A stretch of DNA of 27,366 bases from an uncultured Alphaproteobacteria bacterium (lineage in GTDB: Bacteria; Pseudomonadota; Alphaproteobacteria; Caulobacterales; Caulobacteraceae), in assembly GCA_903933475.1 (NCBI GenBank), contig CAIZKE010000361.1, positions 1 through 27,366 on the forward strand, read 5' to 3'. The notes under the pieces were generated by a model. That model was not told the DNA's origin. It did not search any database and was given only the letters and a program-made list of their open reading frames with translations. The translations under genes and the position numbers were made by a program. Shown here piece by piece: positions 1-8,737 of this stretch (positions are counted from its first letter, which is position 1; every line of letters starts with the position of its first letter).

Positions 1-44
1 GCTGACGCCCCAAGATTCGTCGGGGCCCCGGAGTTCTTGCACAC

Positions 45-1178
45 GTGCTCAGGCGGCACTTTTTCCTCGTCCTCGCGGTCGGCGTCGTGTTGCTTATGCT
101 GGTGGCGGGCGGGCTGAAGGTCCTGTCCCCCGGCAAGGCGACCCAGGTCGGCGGCCCCGGAGGCCCCGGAGGTCCCGGTCGCTCGCGCGGCGAGGTCCCG
201 CAGGTTTCCCTTGTCAGCCCGGTCACCCGCGTCTTCACAGAGCGGCTCGAACTGCTGGGCGTTGCAAAGGGCCGCCAGTCCGTGACCCTGTCGGCAGCCA
301 CCACCCAACTGGTAAGCCGGGTCCTCTTCTCGCCGGGCCAGAGCGTTGCGAAGGGCCAGGTCCTCGTCGAACTCAAGACCACGGAACAGGACGCAGCCCT
401 CGCCCAGGCCCGGGCCCGCGAGGTGCAGGCCCGCCGGGCCTTTGAACGCTGGCAGGCCCTCAGCGATCAGGGCTATGCGTCAGCCGCCGCGGTAGACCAG
501 TACGAGGCGGCCTGGAAGAGCACTCGCGCCGATGTGGGCGCCGCAGAAGCCCGCCTGGGTGACCGGGTTATTCGTGCGCCCTTCGCCGGGGTGGTCGGGC
601 TCTCCGACATCGCCCCCGGCGCGGTGATTAGTCCGGGGGCGGCGATCGTGACCCTGGATGATCTCTCTGCCCTCCGGGTGGACTTCCAGGTGCCCGATCG
701 TTTCCTGTCCTCGGTGAGGGAGGGGCAGGCCCTTACGGCCACGGTGGACGCCTGGCCTGACGCCCGGTTCAACGGCCGTGTCCTTCGCCTCGACACCCGC
801 ATCGATGAGCGGACCCGGGCCCTCACCGCCCGGTCCGAGTTCACAAGCTCGGAAGGGTTGCTCAAGCCTGGCATGATGCTGCGGGTGGGCGTTACCCAGG
901 GCGTCCGTACGGCGCTGGCCCTGCCGGAATCCGCCGTGGCCGTCCAGGGCGACGGTGCCTCGGTCTTCGTCGCTGTCCAGGAGGACGGGCGCATGACGGT
1001 GCAGCAGAGGCCTGTGGTCGCCGGCCTGAGGCAGGATGGCTGGGTCGAGATCCTTGAAGGTGTGACGACAGCAGACCGAGTGGTGGCCGACGGCCTGAAC
1101 CGTATCCAGTCCGGCCAGCCGGTCCGACCCGCCGGCTCCGCCCCTCCGGGAGGCGCCGCCCCGCGCCGGGCCGGATGA
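45..1178 (+). CDS. RND efflux periplasmic adaptor (membrane fusion protein)
   Basis: Membrane-fusion subunit that would link an inner-membrane RND pump to an outer-membrane channel for drug or solute export. The 377-residue protein has one N-terminal hydrophobic anchor (about residues 6-27), a Gly/Pro-rich linker (about 37-50), then the usual order: lipoyl half-motif around SPGQSVAKGQVLVEL, an Ala/Arg/Glu-rich alpha-hairpin (about 120-170), the second lipoyl half (RAPFAGVVG) and a beta-barrel ending near KPGMMLRVGV. The start is GTG at 45; an in-frame stop lies at 3-5 and a GGAG lies 11 nt upstream, so no longer ATG start exists within the window. Its stop overlaps the permease start by ATGA, indicating translational coupling. 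No outer-membrane factor gene follows; it may lie upstream of the window. Substrate cannot be read from sequence. Confidence 0.92.
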   Translation: MLRRHFFLVLAVGVVLLMLVAGGLKVLSPGKATQVGGPGGPGGPGRSRGEVPQVSLVSPVTRVFTERLELLGVAKGRQSVTLSAATTQLVSRVLFSPGQSVAKGQVLVELKTTEQDAALAQARAREVQARRAFERWQALSDQGYASAAAVDQYEAAWKSTRADVGAAEARLGDRVIRAPFAGVVGLSDIAPGAVISPGAAIVTLDDLSALRVDFQVPDRFLSSVREGQALTATVDAWPDARFNGRVLRLDTRIDERTRALTARSEFTSSEGLLKPGMMLRVGVTQGVRTALALPESAVAVQGDGASVFVAVQEDGRMTVQQRPVVAGLRQDGWVEILEGVTTADRVVADGLNRIQSGQPVRPAGSAPPGGAAPRRAG

Positions 1179-4100
1179 CGATCTCAGACCTCTCCGTCCG
1201 CCGCCCGGTCTTTGCGGCGGTCGGGGCTATCCTGCTTTGCGTCGTGGGCCTGGCCAGCTACCTGTCCCTGGCGGTCCGCGAGCTTCCGAGCGTCGATCCG
1301 CCGACGGTCAGCGTCTCTACCAGCTACCGTGGAGCGTCGGCCGAGGTGGTCGAGGAGCGCATCACCCAGGTGATCGAGCGCCAGGTCTCCGGCATCCAGG
1401 GCATTGACCGGGTGAACTCTTCCTCGCGGGACGGGGGAAGCCGGATCTCCATCTCCTTCACCCTTGACCGGAACCTGGACGACGCGGCCAACGACGTGCG
1501 GGACGCTGTCAGCCGGGTCACTCCCCTGCTGCCCGACCAGGCCGACCCGCCACAGATCGCCAAGGCGAACGCTGACGATTCGCCGATCATGTTCATCAGC
1601 CTGACCTCGACGGCGCTGAACCGGCTGGAGCTTACGGACTACGCCAACCGCTACCTGGTCGAGCGCCTCTCCACCGTACCCGGCGTGGCCCAGGTGGGGG
1701 TGGGCGGCGCGCAGATCTACGCCATGCGCATCTGGCTGGATCCAATGGCCATGGCCGCCCGAGGGGTGACTGTGGATGACGTGGAGTCCGCGCTCCGGGC
1801 CCAGAACCTCGAGCTTCCCGCCGGCTCCCTTGAGGCCCCCACCAAGGACTTCACCATCCGCGTGGCCCGCGGCTATTCGACTCCAGCGGACTTCGCCCAG
1901 CTGCCGGTTACAGCATCGGGTGCGAGCCGCGCGCCCCCCTCAGCAGCGGGGCAACAGGGCGCCCTTGGCTCCTCGGCTGCCGCCGCCGGGACGGCGGCGT
2001 CTCCCCTGTCTGCAGCGGCCAGCGCCGCAAACCCGAACGCCTACGTGCTGCGCCTTGGCGACATCGCCCGCATCGAAGAAGGTCCCGACGAGCGTCGGCG
2101 GCTCTTCAGGTCGAATGGAAACGACCAGGTGGGCCTGGCCATCACCCGCCAGTCCCAGGCCAACGATCTCGAGATCTCTGATGGAATCCGGGAACAGATC
2201 CAGCAGATCAACCGCAGCCTGCCGCCGGGCACGAAGATGGCGGTGGCCGTGGACTTCACCACCTTCACCCGCCATGCCCTTCAGGAGGTCTGGGTCACCA
2301 TGGGCATGGCCCTGGCCCTCGTGGCCCTGGTGAACCTGCTCTTCCTTGGGTCCTGGAGGGCGGCCGTCGTGCCGTCGGTGGTGGCACCCATCTGCATCCT
2401 CGCCACGTTCATTGTCCTCGCGGCCCTGGGCTTCTCGGTGAACCTGCTGACCCTGCTCGCCCTTGTGCTGGCCATCGGCCTGGTCGTCGACGACGCCATC
2501 GTGGTGGTCGAGAACATCCAGAGGCGGATCGACGAGGGCGAACCCCCGCTGGTCGCAGCCCAGAGGGGTGCTGCGCAGGTGTTCTTCGCCGTGGTCGCAA
2601 CCACCGTAGTCCTGGTCTCGGTCTTTGCGCCCCTGATGTTCATGCCGGGCTTCACCGGCCGGCTGTTCGTCGAGCTCGCTGTGTCCGTGGCCGCGGCAGT
2701 GGTCTTCTCGGCGATCCTCGCCCTAAGCCTGTCCCCCATGCTGGGGTCGCTGCTGTTGCGCCCGGCGCGCACGGGCGGCCCTGTGACCCGGGCGGTCAAC
2801 GCGATGATGGACGCCGTAAAGGCCTCCTACCAGGCCTCGCTGGAGGCCCTGTTGGCGCCCAAGCGGATGTTCACCTCGTCCATTTCGGCCGGCGTGGTGA
2901 TCGTTGTCTTCGGCCTTATCGCCGGCGGCCTCGCCTTCGTCATCCCCAAGGAGCTTGTGCCTACAGAGGACCGGGGCCGGGTGGACATTTCGATCCAGGG
3001 CCCTGAAGGCGCGGGTTACGACTACATCCTTCCGGCTTCCCAGGCCGTGGAGAAGCGGCTGCTCGGGCTTCTCAAGGAAGGTGTGATCGAGCGTTACACA
3101 TTGAGTGTGCCGAGCTTCGGACGCAGTCAGTTCAGCTCGGGCGGCGGCACTGCCGGCCTTCCCGACACCCGCGAACACAAGATTTCTTCGCAGGAACTCG
3201 CCGCCCAGCTCAACCGGGAGTACTCGGGCATCACCTCGGCGCGGGTCATCGCCTCCGTCCGCCCCTCGATCCAGCGCGGCGGTGGTGGGGGGGGTGGCTC
3301 CAGCGTCAACATCATTGTGGTGGGGGACGAGTACCCGCAGATCGCGCGCGCTATCCAGCCCCTGATGGCGGCGGCTCGCACCAATCCGGGCCTTGCCCGC
3401 CCGCGTCTCGACTATGAGCCGACTTCGCCCCGCTTGCTCGTGGAACTGGACCGGGAGAAGGCTGCCCAGCTTGGCGTCTCGGCACAGGCTGTCGGCCGGG
3501 CCCTCGAGACCTTTTTCGGATCCCGGAAGTCCACAACCTACGTCAAGGGCGGACAGGAGTACGACGTCATTCTGCAGGCCGACCGCCCCCAGCGCATGAA
3601 CGAGGCCGATCTCAGGAATGTCTATGTCCGTGCCGCCTCCGGGGCCACGGTGCCCCTTTCGGCGGTCGTCACGACGAAGATCCGGGGCGATACCCCAAGT
3701 CGAGACCGAGTGGATCGGCTCCGGGCCATCACCCTCTCAGTACAGCTTAATCCCGGCTACACGGTAGGCGAGGCCGTATCCTTCTTCCAGGCCGAGATCG
3801 ACAAGCGTCCTGGCACGACGGTCAAGTGGGGCGGCCTTGCGCGAGATTACCTGGAGGGTGGGGCCGCAGTGTACGGTGCCCTGGGTCTGGCCCTGATCCT
3901 GGTTTTCCTCGTTCTCGCCGCCCAGTTCGAAAGCTGGATCCATCCGCTGGTCATCATGCTGACCGTACCCGTAGCGGCCCTTGGGGGCCTCTTTGGCCTC
4001 CTGATCAGCGGCTCGACCCTGAATACCTACAGCCAAATCGGCTTGATCATGCTGGTGGGCATAGCCGCCAAGAACGGCATCCTTATCGTCGAGTTTGCTA

Positions 4101-4420
4101 ATCAATTGCGGGACGAAGGGCGTTCGGTCCGTGAGGCGGTGATCGAGAGCTCCGTGATCCGCTTGCGGCCCATCGTCATGACCTCCATCGCAGCTGCGGC
4201 GGGTGCTGTGCCCCTCATACTTTGGGGCGGGGCGGGGGGTGAGTCCCGGCGGACAATCGGTGTGGTGATCTTCTTCGGGGCGATTATCTCGACCCTGCTG
4301 ACGGTCTTCCTCGTACCGGTGTTCTACACCTTGCTGGCCCGCTTTACGCAGCCATCACAGACACGGGCGCGGCGCATCGAGGCCTTCGAGGCCGCCGAAA
4401 CAGCGTCGCCGGCGGAGTAA
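1175..4420 (+). CDS. RND multidrug efflux permease, HAE1/AcrB family
   Basis: Proton-driven inner-membrane transporter that takes substrates from the periplasm and membrane and passes them to the adaptor encoded just upstream (4-bp ATGA overlap). The 1081 residues match the family length plus a small insertion. Visible hallmarks: N-terminal SVRRPVFA cytosolic helix and TM1; the proton-relay acidic pair D439-D440 in the TM4 motif GLVVDDAIVVVEN; and the TM10 lysine K966 in GIAAKNGILIVEF. These correspond to AcrB D407, D408 and K940. The periplasmic porter region carries an unusual Ala/Ser/Gly-rich stretch at about residues 244-290 (nt 1905-2040), and a Gly run occurs near 3280-3300. All key residues are present, so it is expected to be functional. 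The gene ends 4 bp from the convergent cytochrome gene. Confidence 0.95.
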   Translation: MTISDLSVRRPVFAAVGAILLCVVGLASYLSLAVRELPSVDPPTVSVSTSYRGASAEVVEERITQVIERQVSGIQGIDRVNSSSRDGGSRISISFTLDRNLDDAANDVRDAVSRVTPLLPDQADPPQIAKANADDSPIMFISLTSTALNRLELTDYANRYLVERLSTVPGVAQVGVGGAQIYAMRIWLDPMAMAARGVTVDDVESALRAQNLELPAGSLEAPTKDFTIRVARGYSTPADFAQLPVTASGASRAPPSAAGQQGALGSSAAAAGTAASPLSAAASAANPNAYVLRLGDIARIEEGPDERRRLFRSNGNDQVGLAITRQSQANDLEISDGIREQIQQINRSLPPGTKMAVAVDFTTFTRHALQEVWVTMGMALALVALVNLLFLGSWRAAVVPSVVAPICILATFIVLAALGFSVNLLTLLALVLAIGLVVDDAIVVVENIQRRIDEGEPPLVAAQRGAAQVFFAVVATTVVLVSVFAPLMFMPGFTGRLFVELAVSVAAAVVFSAILALSLSPMLGSLLLRPARTGGPVTRAVNAMMDAVKASYQASLEALLAPKRMFTSSISAGVVIVVFGLIAGGLAFVIPKELVPTEDRGRVDISIQGPEGAGYDYILPASQAVEKRLLGLLKEGVIERYTLSVPSFGRSQFSSGGGTAGLPDTREHKISSQELAAQLNREYSGITSARVIASVRPSIQRGGGGGGGSSVNIIVVGDEYPQIARAIQPLMAAARTNPGLARPRLDYEPTSPRLLVELDREKAAQLGVSAQAVGRALETFFGSRKSTTYVKGGQEYDVILQADRPQRMNEADLRNVYVRAASGATVPLSAVVTTKIRGDTPSRDRVDRLRAITLSVQLNPGYTVGEAVSFFQAEIDKRPGTTVKWGGLARDYLEGGAAVYGALGLALILVFLVLAAQFESWIHPLVIMLTVPVAALGGLFGLLISGSTLNTYSQIGLIMLVGIAAKNGILIVEFANQLRDEGRSVREAVIESSVIRLRPIVMTSIAAAAGAVPLILWGGAGGESRRTIGVVIFFGAIISTLLTVFLVPVFYTLLARFTQPSQTRARRIEAFEAAETASPAE

Positions 4421-4424
4421 GGCT

Positions 4425-4952
4425 CTAGTTCGCCGGGCTGGTATTGACCTTGAGCCAGGCGATCAGTGCGACCCTGTCCTCGGGCTTCTTCATTCCGATG
4501 TAGGACATCTTGGTGCCTTCGACGAGGCCGCGGGGGTTCTCGATCCACTTGTCGAGGGTAGCCAGGTCCCAGGTCAGACCGGAGGCCTTGAGCTCTTCGG
4601 AGTACTTGAACCCGGCGGAATAAGCTGCCTTGGCCCCGACCGTTCCCCAGAGGTTGGGTCCCGTCATGTTACCCCCCCCTTTCACGTAGGTATGACAGGA
4701 GCGGCACATGGCGTAGAGGGCCTCGCCCTTGGCCAGGTCCGCGCTGCGGTAGGGCTCCGGCATGTCCGCCAGCAGGGCCGCCTTCTGCACGTCCGTCAGC
4801 AGCGCAGCCGGGGCTTCGGTCGCTTCGGAGTCATCCCCATCCGGCGCTTCGGACTTGCCGCAGGCGGCCAGTGACAGGCCCACGAGGAACAGGATGGCCG
4901 CCAGAGGACGGGATGCAAGCGGACGGGAGGCGGGGGGACGGGCGGGGGACAT
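4425..4952 (-). CDS. Lipoprotein-type class I cytochrome c
   Basis: Periplasmic electron carrier, 175 residues. The N-terminus is a lipoprotein signal: basic start, hydrophobic stretch ILFLVGLSLAA and a lipobox LAAC with the acylated cysteine at C31. An acidic/Ala linker (32-50) then leads to a cytochrome c2-like domain. Haem is attached at C83-R-S-C86-H87, followed by a GGGNMTGPNLWG loop; M149 in GTKMSY is the likely sixth haem ligand, and a C-terminal helix LIAWLK closes the fold. A GGAG lies 6 nt before the ATG. The gene begins 27 nt downstream of a tRNA-Thr on the same strand, so the two may share a transcript. The redox partner is unknown; family relatives carry electrons between the bc1 complex and terminal oxidases. 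Confidence 0.9.
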   Translation of the reverse strand: MSPARPPASRPLASRPLAAILFLVGLSLAACGKSEAPDGDDSEATEAPAALLTDVQKAALLADMPEPYRSADLAKGEALYAMCRSCHTYVKGGGNMTGPNLWGTVGAKAAYSAGFKYSEELKASGLTWDLATLDKWIENPRGLVEGTKMSYIGMKKPEDRVALIAWLKVNTSPAN

Positions 4953-4979
4953 GGGCGACTCCGGAAAGGCGAAAATCCA

Positions 4980-5055
4980 TGGTGCCGGCTACAGGAATCG
5001 AACCCGTGACCTTCGGTTTACAAAACCGCTGCTCTACCAGCTGAGCTAAGCCGGC
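4980..5055 (-). tRNA. tRNA-Thr (anticodon TGT)
   Basis: The reverse strand folds as a 76-nt tRNA with CCA encoded at its 3' end (4980-4982). The acceptor GCCGGCT (5055-5049) pairs with AGCCGGC (4990-4984), the D-arm is GCTC/GAGC, the anticodon loop is TTTGTAA with TGT at 5022-5020, and the T-loop is TTCGATT. The top pair of the anticodon stem is G-A rather than Watson-Crick; I recall the same in other bacterial tRNA-Thr(TGU). It reads ACA and related threonine codons. Confidence 0.96.
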
Positions 5056-5223
5056 CCGGGCGCTCCGATGCCACGTGTCGCCCGAACTTCCAAGTGCCCA
5101 ATGGTCAGAACTGGTCGACAGGCGGGCTTCCTTCATCGGCCGCAACTGGCCTGCATGCGCCGTTGATCCTAGTGTCGCCCTGCGGGCAGGAAACCGCCGT
5201 CCCGAAGCCCGCCGGAGTCCACC

Positions 5224-6015
5224 ATGTCCGACCTCGTCTTACTGCGCCTCGAGACCCGCCCCAAGGGAAGGGTTGCCTTCGTGACCCTCAACCGTCCCGA
5301 TCGCCTCAACGCCATGAACTCGGAGCTCATGGAGGCCTTCGTGGAGATCCTGGTCCGCCTGTCGGCGGACCCTCAGCTTCGGGCGCTTGTCCTCACCGGG
5401 GCGGGAGACAAGGCCTTCATCGGGGGCGCCGACATCCAGGAGATGGCGGGTTTCGCCGATCCGGCGGCGGCCCGGAAGTTCATCAGCCAGGTCCACGCCT
5501 GCTGCGAGGCCGTCAGGGCGCTGCCGGTTCCGGTCATAGCGAGGATCAATGGCTACACCTTCGGCGCGGGCCTTGAGCTGGCCGCCGCCTGTGATGTCCG
5601 CGTCGGAGCGGAGACGGCAGTCTTTGGCATGCCGGAGGTCCGGCTTGGCATTCCTTCTGTCGTTGAGGCTGCCCTGCTGCCGCAGCTGATTGGCTGGGGA
5701 CGAACCCGGGAATTGCTCCTCTTTGGCGAGAACTTCACGGCGTCCGACGCCCTGGCCTGGGGGTTCCTGGAGAAGCTGGCAGCCCCGGACCAGCTGGATG
5801 CAGCCGTGGAGGTCTGGCTGGAGTCGCTTTGGCGCTGTACGCCCGAAGCCGTCCGGTCACAGAAGCGGCTTATCCGGGCCTGGGAAGACCTTCCCCTTCG
5901 CGCGGCGATTGCAGCCGGGATCGACGCCTTCGAGGCCGCTGTCGCGGGCGGAGAGCCCGCCGTCGCCATGGCGGAATTCCTGGAGGCCCGGCAGCGCGCG
6001 AAGGCCATCTCCTGA
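5224..6015 (+). CDS. Enoyl-CoA hydratase/isomerase family protein (crotonase fold)
   Basis: A 263-residue crotonase-family enzyme, probably hydrating 2-enoyl-CoA thioesters in fatty-acid or related acyl-CoA breakdown. The oxyanion-hole segment GAGDKAFIGGADIQEM and the second segment INGYTFGAGLELA are present. Glutamates at E118 (in GLELA) and E138 (in GMPEV) occupy the places of the two catalytic glutamates of rat mitochondrial hydratase (E144, E164), which supports hydratase chemistry. After E138 the usual P-G-A-G-G-T-Q turn is replaced by GIPSVVEAALLP, typical of a divergent subgroup, so substrate choice may differ. The ATG has GGAG 6 nt upstream. No acyl-CoA partner is adjacent; neighbours are tRNA-Thr (divergent) and metG. 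Confidence 0.9.
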   Translation: MSDLVLLRLETRPKGRVAFVTLNRPDRLNAMNSELMEAFVEILVRLSADPQLRALVLTGAGDKAFIGGADIQEMAGFADPAAARKFISQVHACCEAVRALPVPVIARINGYTFGAGLELAAACDVRVGAETAVFGMPEVRLGIPSVVEAALLPQLIGWGRTRELLLFGENFTASDALAWGFLEKLAAPDQLDAAVEVWLESLWRCTPEAVRSQKRLIRAWEDLPLRAAIAAGIDAFEAAVAGGEPAVAMAEFLEARQRAKAIS

Positions 6016-6046
6016 GCGGGCGTGAAGGGGTGCGGAAGTCGCCCCT

Positions 6047-6074
6047 TTGGCATGTGGGCACGGCGCCCTATAAG
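6047..6074 (+). promoter_or_regulatory. Candidate sigma70-type promoter of metG
   Basis: TTGGCA at 6047-6052 and TATAAG at 6069-6074 are separated by 16 nt, each one base from the consensus hexamers. They lie 35 bp before the metG ATG, giving a leader of about 30 nt. This is a sequence match only; no start site is known. Confidence 0.55.
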
Positions 6075-6109
6075 CCGCCCCTCCAAAGTCTCCTCATTTC
6101 GAGCTTCGC

Positions 6110-7885
6110 ATGACCCGCATCCTCATCACCTCGGCCTTGCCCTACATCAACGGGATCAAGCACCTGGGGACCCTGGCGGGATCCATGCTGCCGGCGGATG
6201 TCTTCGCCCGGTTCAAGCGGGCCCAGGGACATGAGACCCTCTTCATCTGTGCCACCGACGAGCACGGTACCCCCACCGAGCTGGCAGCAGCCGAAGCGGG
6301 CATGGACCCGGCGAGCTTCTGCCGGCAGCAGCACGAGGTGCAGTCGGACCTCGCTGCGCGGTTCGGCCTGTCCTGGGAACACTTCGGTCGGTCCTCCTCC
6401 TCCCAGAACCGGCAGATGACCCAGGCGATGGCGCGCCAGCTCTGGGAGAACGGCTTCCTCGAGGAGCGCGTCACCCAGCAGGTCTACTCCAACGCCGACC
6501 GCCGCTTCCTGCCGGACCGCTATGTCATCGGGACCTGCCCGCACTGTGGCTACGCCGCCGCCCGGGGCGACCAGTGCGAGAACTGCACCCGGGTGCTGGA
6601 CCCTGCCGACCTCCTGAAACCGCGCTCGGCGGTCTCGGGTTCCGAAGACATCGAGATCCGGCCCTCCAAGCACCTCTTCCTGAGGCAGAGCCTGTTCGCC
6701 GAACGGCTCCGCGCCTGGATTGAGGGAAAGAAGGCGACCTGGCCCCTGTTGGTCACCTCCATCGCCCTGAAGTGGCTGGACGAGGGCTTGCAGGACCGGG
6801 GGATTACACGTGACCTTGAGTGGGGCGTGCCGGTCAACGCAGAGGCCTGGGGGCCCAACCCCGACGGTCTCAGGCCGGATATCGAGGGCCTGAAGGGCAA
6901 GGTTTTCTACGTCTGGTTTGACGCCCCCATCGAGTACATCGGCGCGACCCGGGAGTGGGCAGACGCGACCGGAGGCGACTGGGAGCGCTGGTGGCAGGGC
7001 GAAGCCGCCGCGGACGTCACCTATGTCCAGTTCATGGGCAAGGACAACGTGCCCTTCCACACGGTGGGCTTTCCCTGCACCCTGATCGGGGTGAACGAGC
7101 GACTGGGCCCAGACGGTGCCTGGACGCCCGCCTCGAATGCGCCCTGGAAGCTGGTCGACCGGCTCAAGGGCTTCAACTGGCTGGACTATTACGGCGGCCG
7201 GTTCTCGACGTCGCAGCAGCGCGGCGTCTTCATGGACCAGGCCCTGGAGCTCCTGCCGGCGGATTACTGGCGCTGGTGGATCACGGCCAACGCGCCGGAG
7301 GGCTCGGACGCCAGCTTCGTCTGGGAGCAGTTCCAGGCCCAGGTCAACGCCGACCTCGCCGACGTGTTCGGGAACTTCGTCAACCGCATCCTGCGCTTCA
7401 CCGAGAGCCGCTTCGAGGGGAAGGTCCCTGAGGGCGGGGAGGATGGGCCGCTTGAGGCCCGGCTTCGCGTGGATATCGCCGAGAAGCTTGGCGAGTTGAC
7501 CACCCAGCTCGAGGCCATCGAGATGCGTAAGTCTGCCCAGGCCCTGCGCCAGCTCTGGGTGCTGGGGAACCAGTACCTGACCGAGGCGGCGCCCTGGACG
7601 GCGGTCAAGACGGATCGGGACCGCGCCGCAGTGGCGGTGAGGATGGGGCTCAACCTGGTCGCCCTGTTTGCCAGGGTGTCGCGCCCCTTCATCCCCTACA
7701 CTTGCGAGGTCGTCGCCGAGGCCGTGGGTGAAGGGTCGAGTTCCGCCTGGCCCGACGCGTCGGGAGCTCTGAACCTCCTGCCCGTCGGTCGCGAAGTCAA
7801 GGCACCCGAGGTCCTGTTCCGCAAGATCGAGGCCGAACAGGTCGAGGCCTGGCGGGCCCGATTCGGCGGGCCGGAAGCCGACTGA
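6110..7885 (+). CDS. metG: Methionyl-tRNA synthetase
   Basis: Class I aminoacyl-tRNA synthetase that charges tRNA-Met and initiator tRNA in the cytosol. The 591-residue protein begins with the Rossmann segment TRILITSALPYINGIKHLGT, whose HLGT (18-21) is the HIGH signature. A zinc knuckle follows with C143/C146 (CPHC) and C156/C159 (CENC). The methionine-pocket region around FYVWFDAPIEYIGAT and the tRNA-binding helical domain are intact. The KMSKS loop reads RFSTS (364-368), with arginine in place of the first lysine. There is no C-terminal EMAP/Trbp111-like dimerisation domain, consistent with the length. The gene starts 35 bp after a good promoter match and ends 1 bp from the convergent TerC-family gene. 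Confidence 0.97.
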   Translation: MTRILITSALPYINGIKHLGTLAGSMLPADVFARFKRAQGHETLFICATDEHGTPTELAAAEAGMDPASFCRQQHEVQSDLAARFGLSWEHFGRSSSSQNRQMTQAMARQLWENGFLEERVTQQVYSNADRRFLPDRYVIGTCPHCGYAAARGDQCENCTRVLDPADLLKPRSAVSGSEDIEIRPSKHLFLRQSLFAERLRAWIEGKKATWPLLVTSIALKWLDEGLQDRGITRDLEWGVPVNAEAWGPNPDGLRPDIEGLKGKVFYVWFDAPIEYIGATREWADATGGDWERWWQGEAAADVTYVQFMGKDNVPFHTVGFPCTLIGVNERLGPDGAWTPASNAPWKLVDRLKGFNWLDYYGGRFSTSQQRGVFMDQALELLPADYWRWWITANAPEGSDASFVWEQFQAQVNADLADVFGNFVNRILRFTESRFEGKVPEGGEDGPLEARLRVDIAEKLGELTTQLEAIEMRKSAQALRQLWVLGNQYLTEAAPWTAVKTDRDRAAVAVRMGLNLVALFARVSRPFIPYTCEVVAEAVGEGSSSAWPDASGALNLLPVGREVKAPEVLFRKIEAEQVEAWRARFGGPEAD

Positions 7886-7886
7886 G

Positions 7887-8636
7887 CTATCGCCCTGTCA
7901 GCGCCTCCCGGCTTGCCTCTTCCTTAGGGCTGATATCAACGACGTCAGGGGCTGCAGCATTGTAGGCAGGGGTCTGCCCAAGGTCGATCACGACGCTGCG
8001 GTGGCCCTGCCAGATCATGTGCAGGGCGACATAGAAGACGATGACCAGGCCCGCAAAGCCCAGCCACCGATGCCGCTGCAGAAGGCTGGCGATCCAGGTG
8101 GCGGCGATGCCCATCAAGGCGATGGAAAGTACAAGGCCCACCACCAGGACCCAGACGTGCTCGCGGGCGGCACCAGCCACCGCAAGGACGTTGTCCAGCG
8201 ACATGGCGACGTCCGCCAGCAGGATTTGTGTCATGGCCTGGCGCATGGTCTTCGCGCGCGGGGTCGTGGTGGGCTCGCCCTCGAACTCGACGCCCGTCGC
8301 TTCCTCCAGGGCCTCTGCAGCCTCTGCGGCCTCGGCCTCATGCCCCTCGCGAAGCTCGCGCCACATCTTCCAGCACACCCAGAGCAACAGAATGCCGCCG
8401 GCGAGGAGCAGGCCGATCAGTTGCAGCAGCTGCACGGTGACCACGGCCAGGCCCAGGCGCAGGACCACGGCGGCTATCAGGCCGTAGAGGATGGCCTTGC
8501 GTCGCTGTGCTGCCGGCAGGCCAGCGGCAGCGAGGCCGACAGCGACAGCGTTGTCCCCAGCCAGGGCCAGGTCGATCATGATGACCTGCGCCAGGGCGAT
8601 CAGGGCGTCGGCGGAGGGAAGTGCAATGTCCAGCAT
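7887..8636 (-). CDS. TerC/YjbE-family integral membrane protein
   Basis: Multi-spanning inner-membrane protein of 249 residues in the TerC superfamily; characterised relatives are linked to manganese export or metal supply and tellurium resistance. Two related acidic transmembrane signatures are visible, IDLALAGDNAVAVG (D22, D28, N29) and ADVAMSLDNVLAVAG (D142, D148, N149). They form the internal pseudo-repeat expected of this LysE-like transporter fold. A Glu/Ala-rich cytosolic loop (about 98-118) separates the halves, and a polar tail follows the last helix (about 218-249). The substrate is inferred from family only. The start at 8636 has a purine-rich GAGG very close to the ATG. No Mn riboswitch was recognised upstream. 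It converges on metG with a 1-bp gap. Confidence 0.88.
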   Translation of the reverse strand: MLDIALPSADALIALAQVIMIDLALAGDNAVAVGLAAAGLPAAQRRKAILYGLIAAVVLRLGLAVVTVQLLQLIGLLLAGGILLLWVCWKMWRELREGHEAEAAEAAEALEEATGVEFEGEPTTTPRAKTMRQAMTQILLADVAMSLDNVLAVAGAAREHVWVLVVGLVLSIALMGIAATWIASLLQRHRWLGFAGLVIVFYVALHMIWQGHRSVVIDLGQTPAYNAAAPDVVDISPKEEASREALTGR

Positions 8637-8737
8637 GCCCTCTTTTGGCGCGGTGCGGGCCCGTGGGCAACCTCGCTATGCTTGCGGCGGCAGGGTGCAG
8701 GCGGCAAGTTGGGAAAAGCCAAATAAGGACGCCCCCA

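Noticed and set aside
150..185. Short GC-rich tandem repeat resembling a repeat array
   Set aside because: It encodes the Gly/Pro linker of the adaptor protein; it is too short and in-frame, so not a CRISPR or mobile repeat.
5024..5034. G-A mismatch in the tRNA-Thr anticodon stem as a sign of a pseudogene
   Set aside because: All other arms pair, CCA is encoded, and I recall the same G-A top pair in other bacterial tRNA-Thr(TGU) genes.
6025..6047. Possible terminator after the crotonase gene
   Set aside because: Only six pairs (AAGGGG/CCCCTT) with a large loop and a three-T tail that overlaps the metG -35 box; too weak to call.
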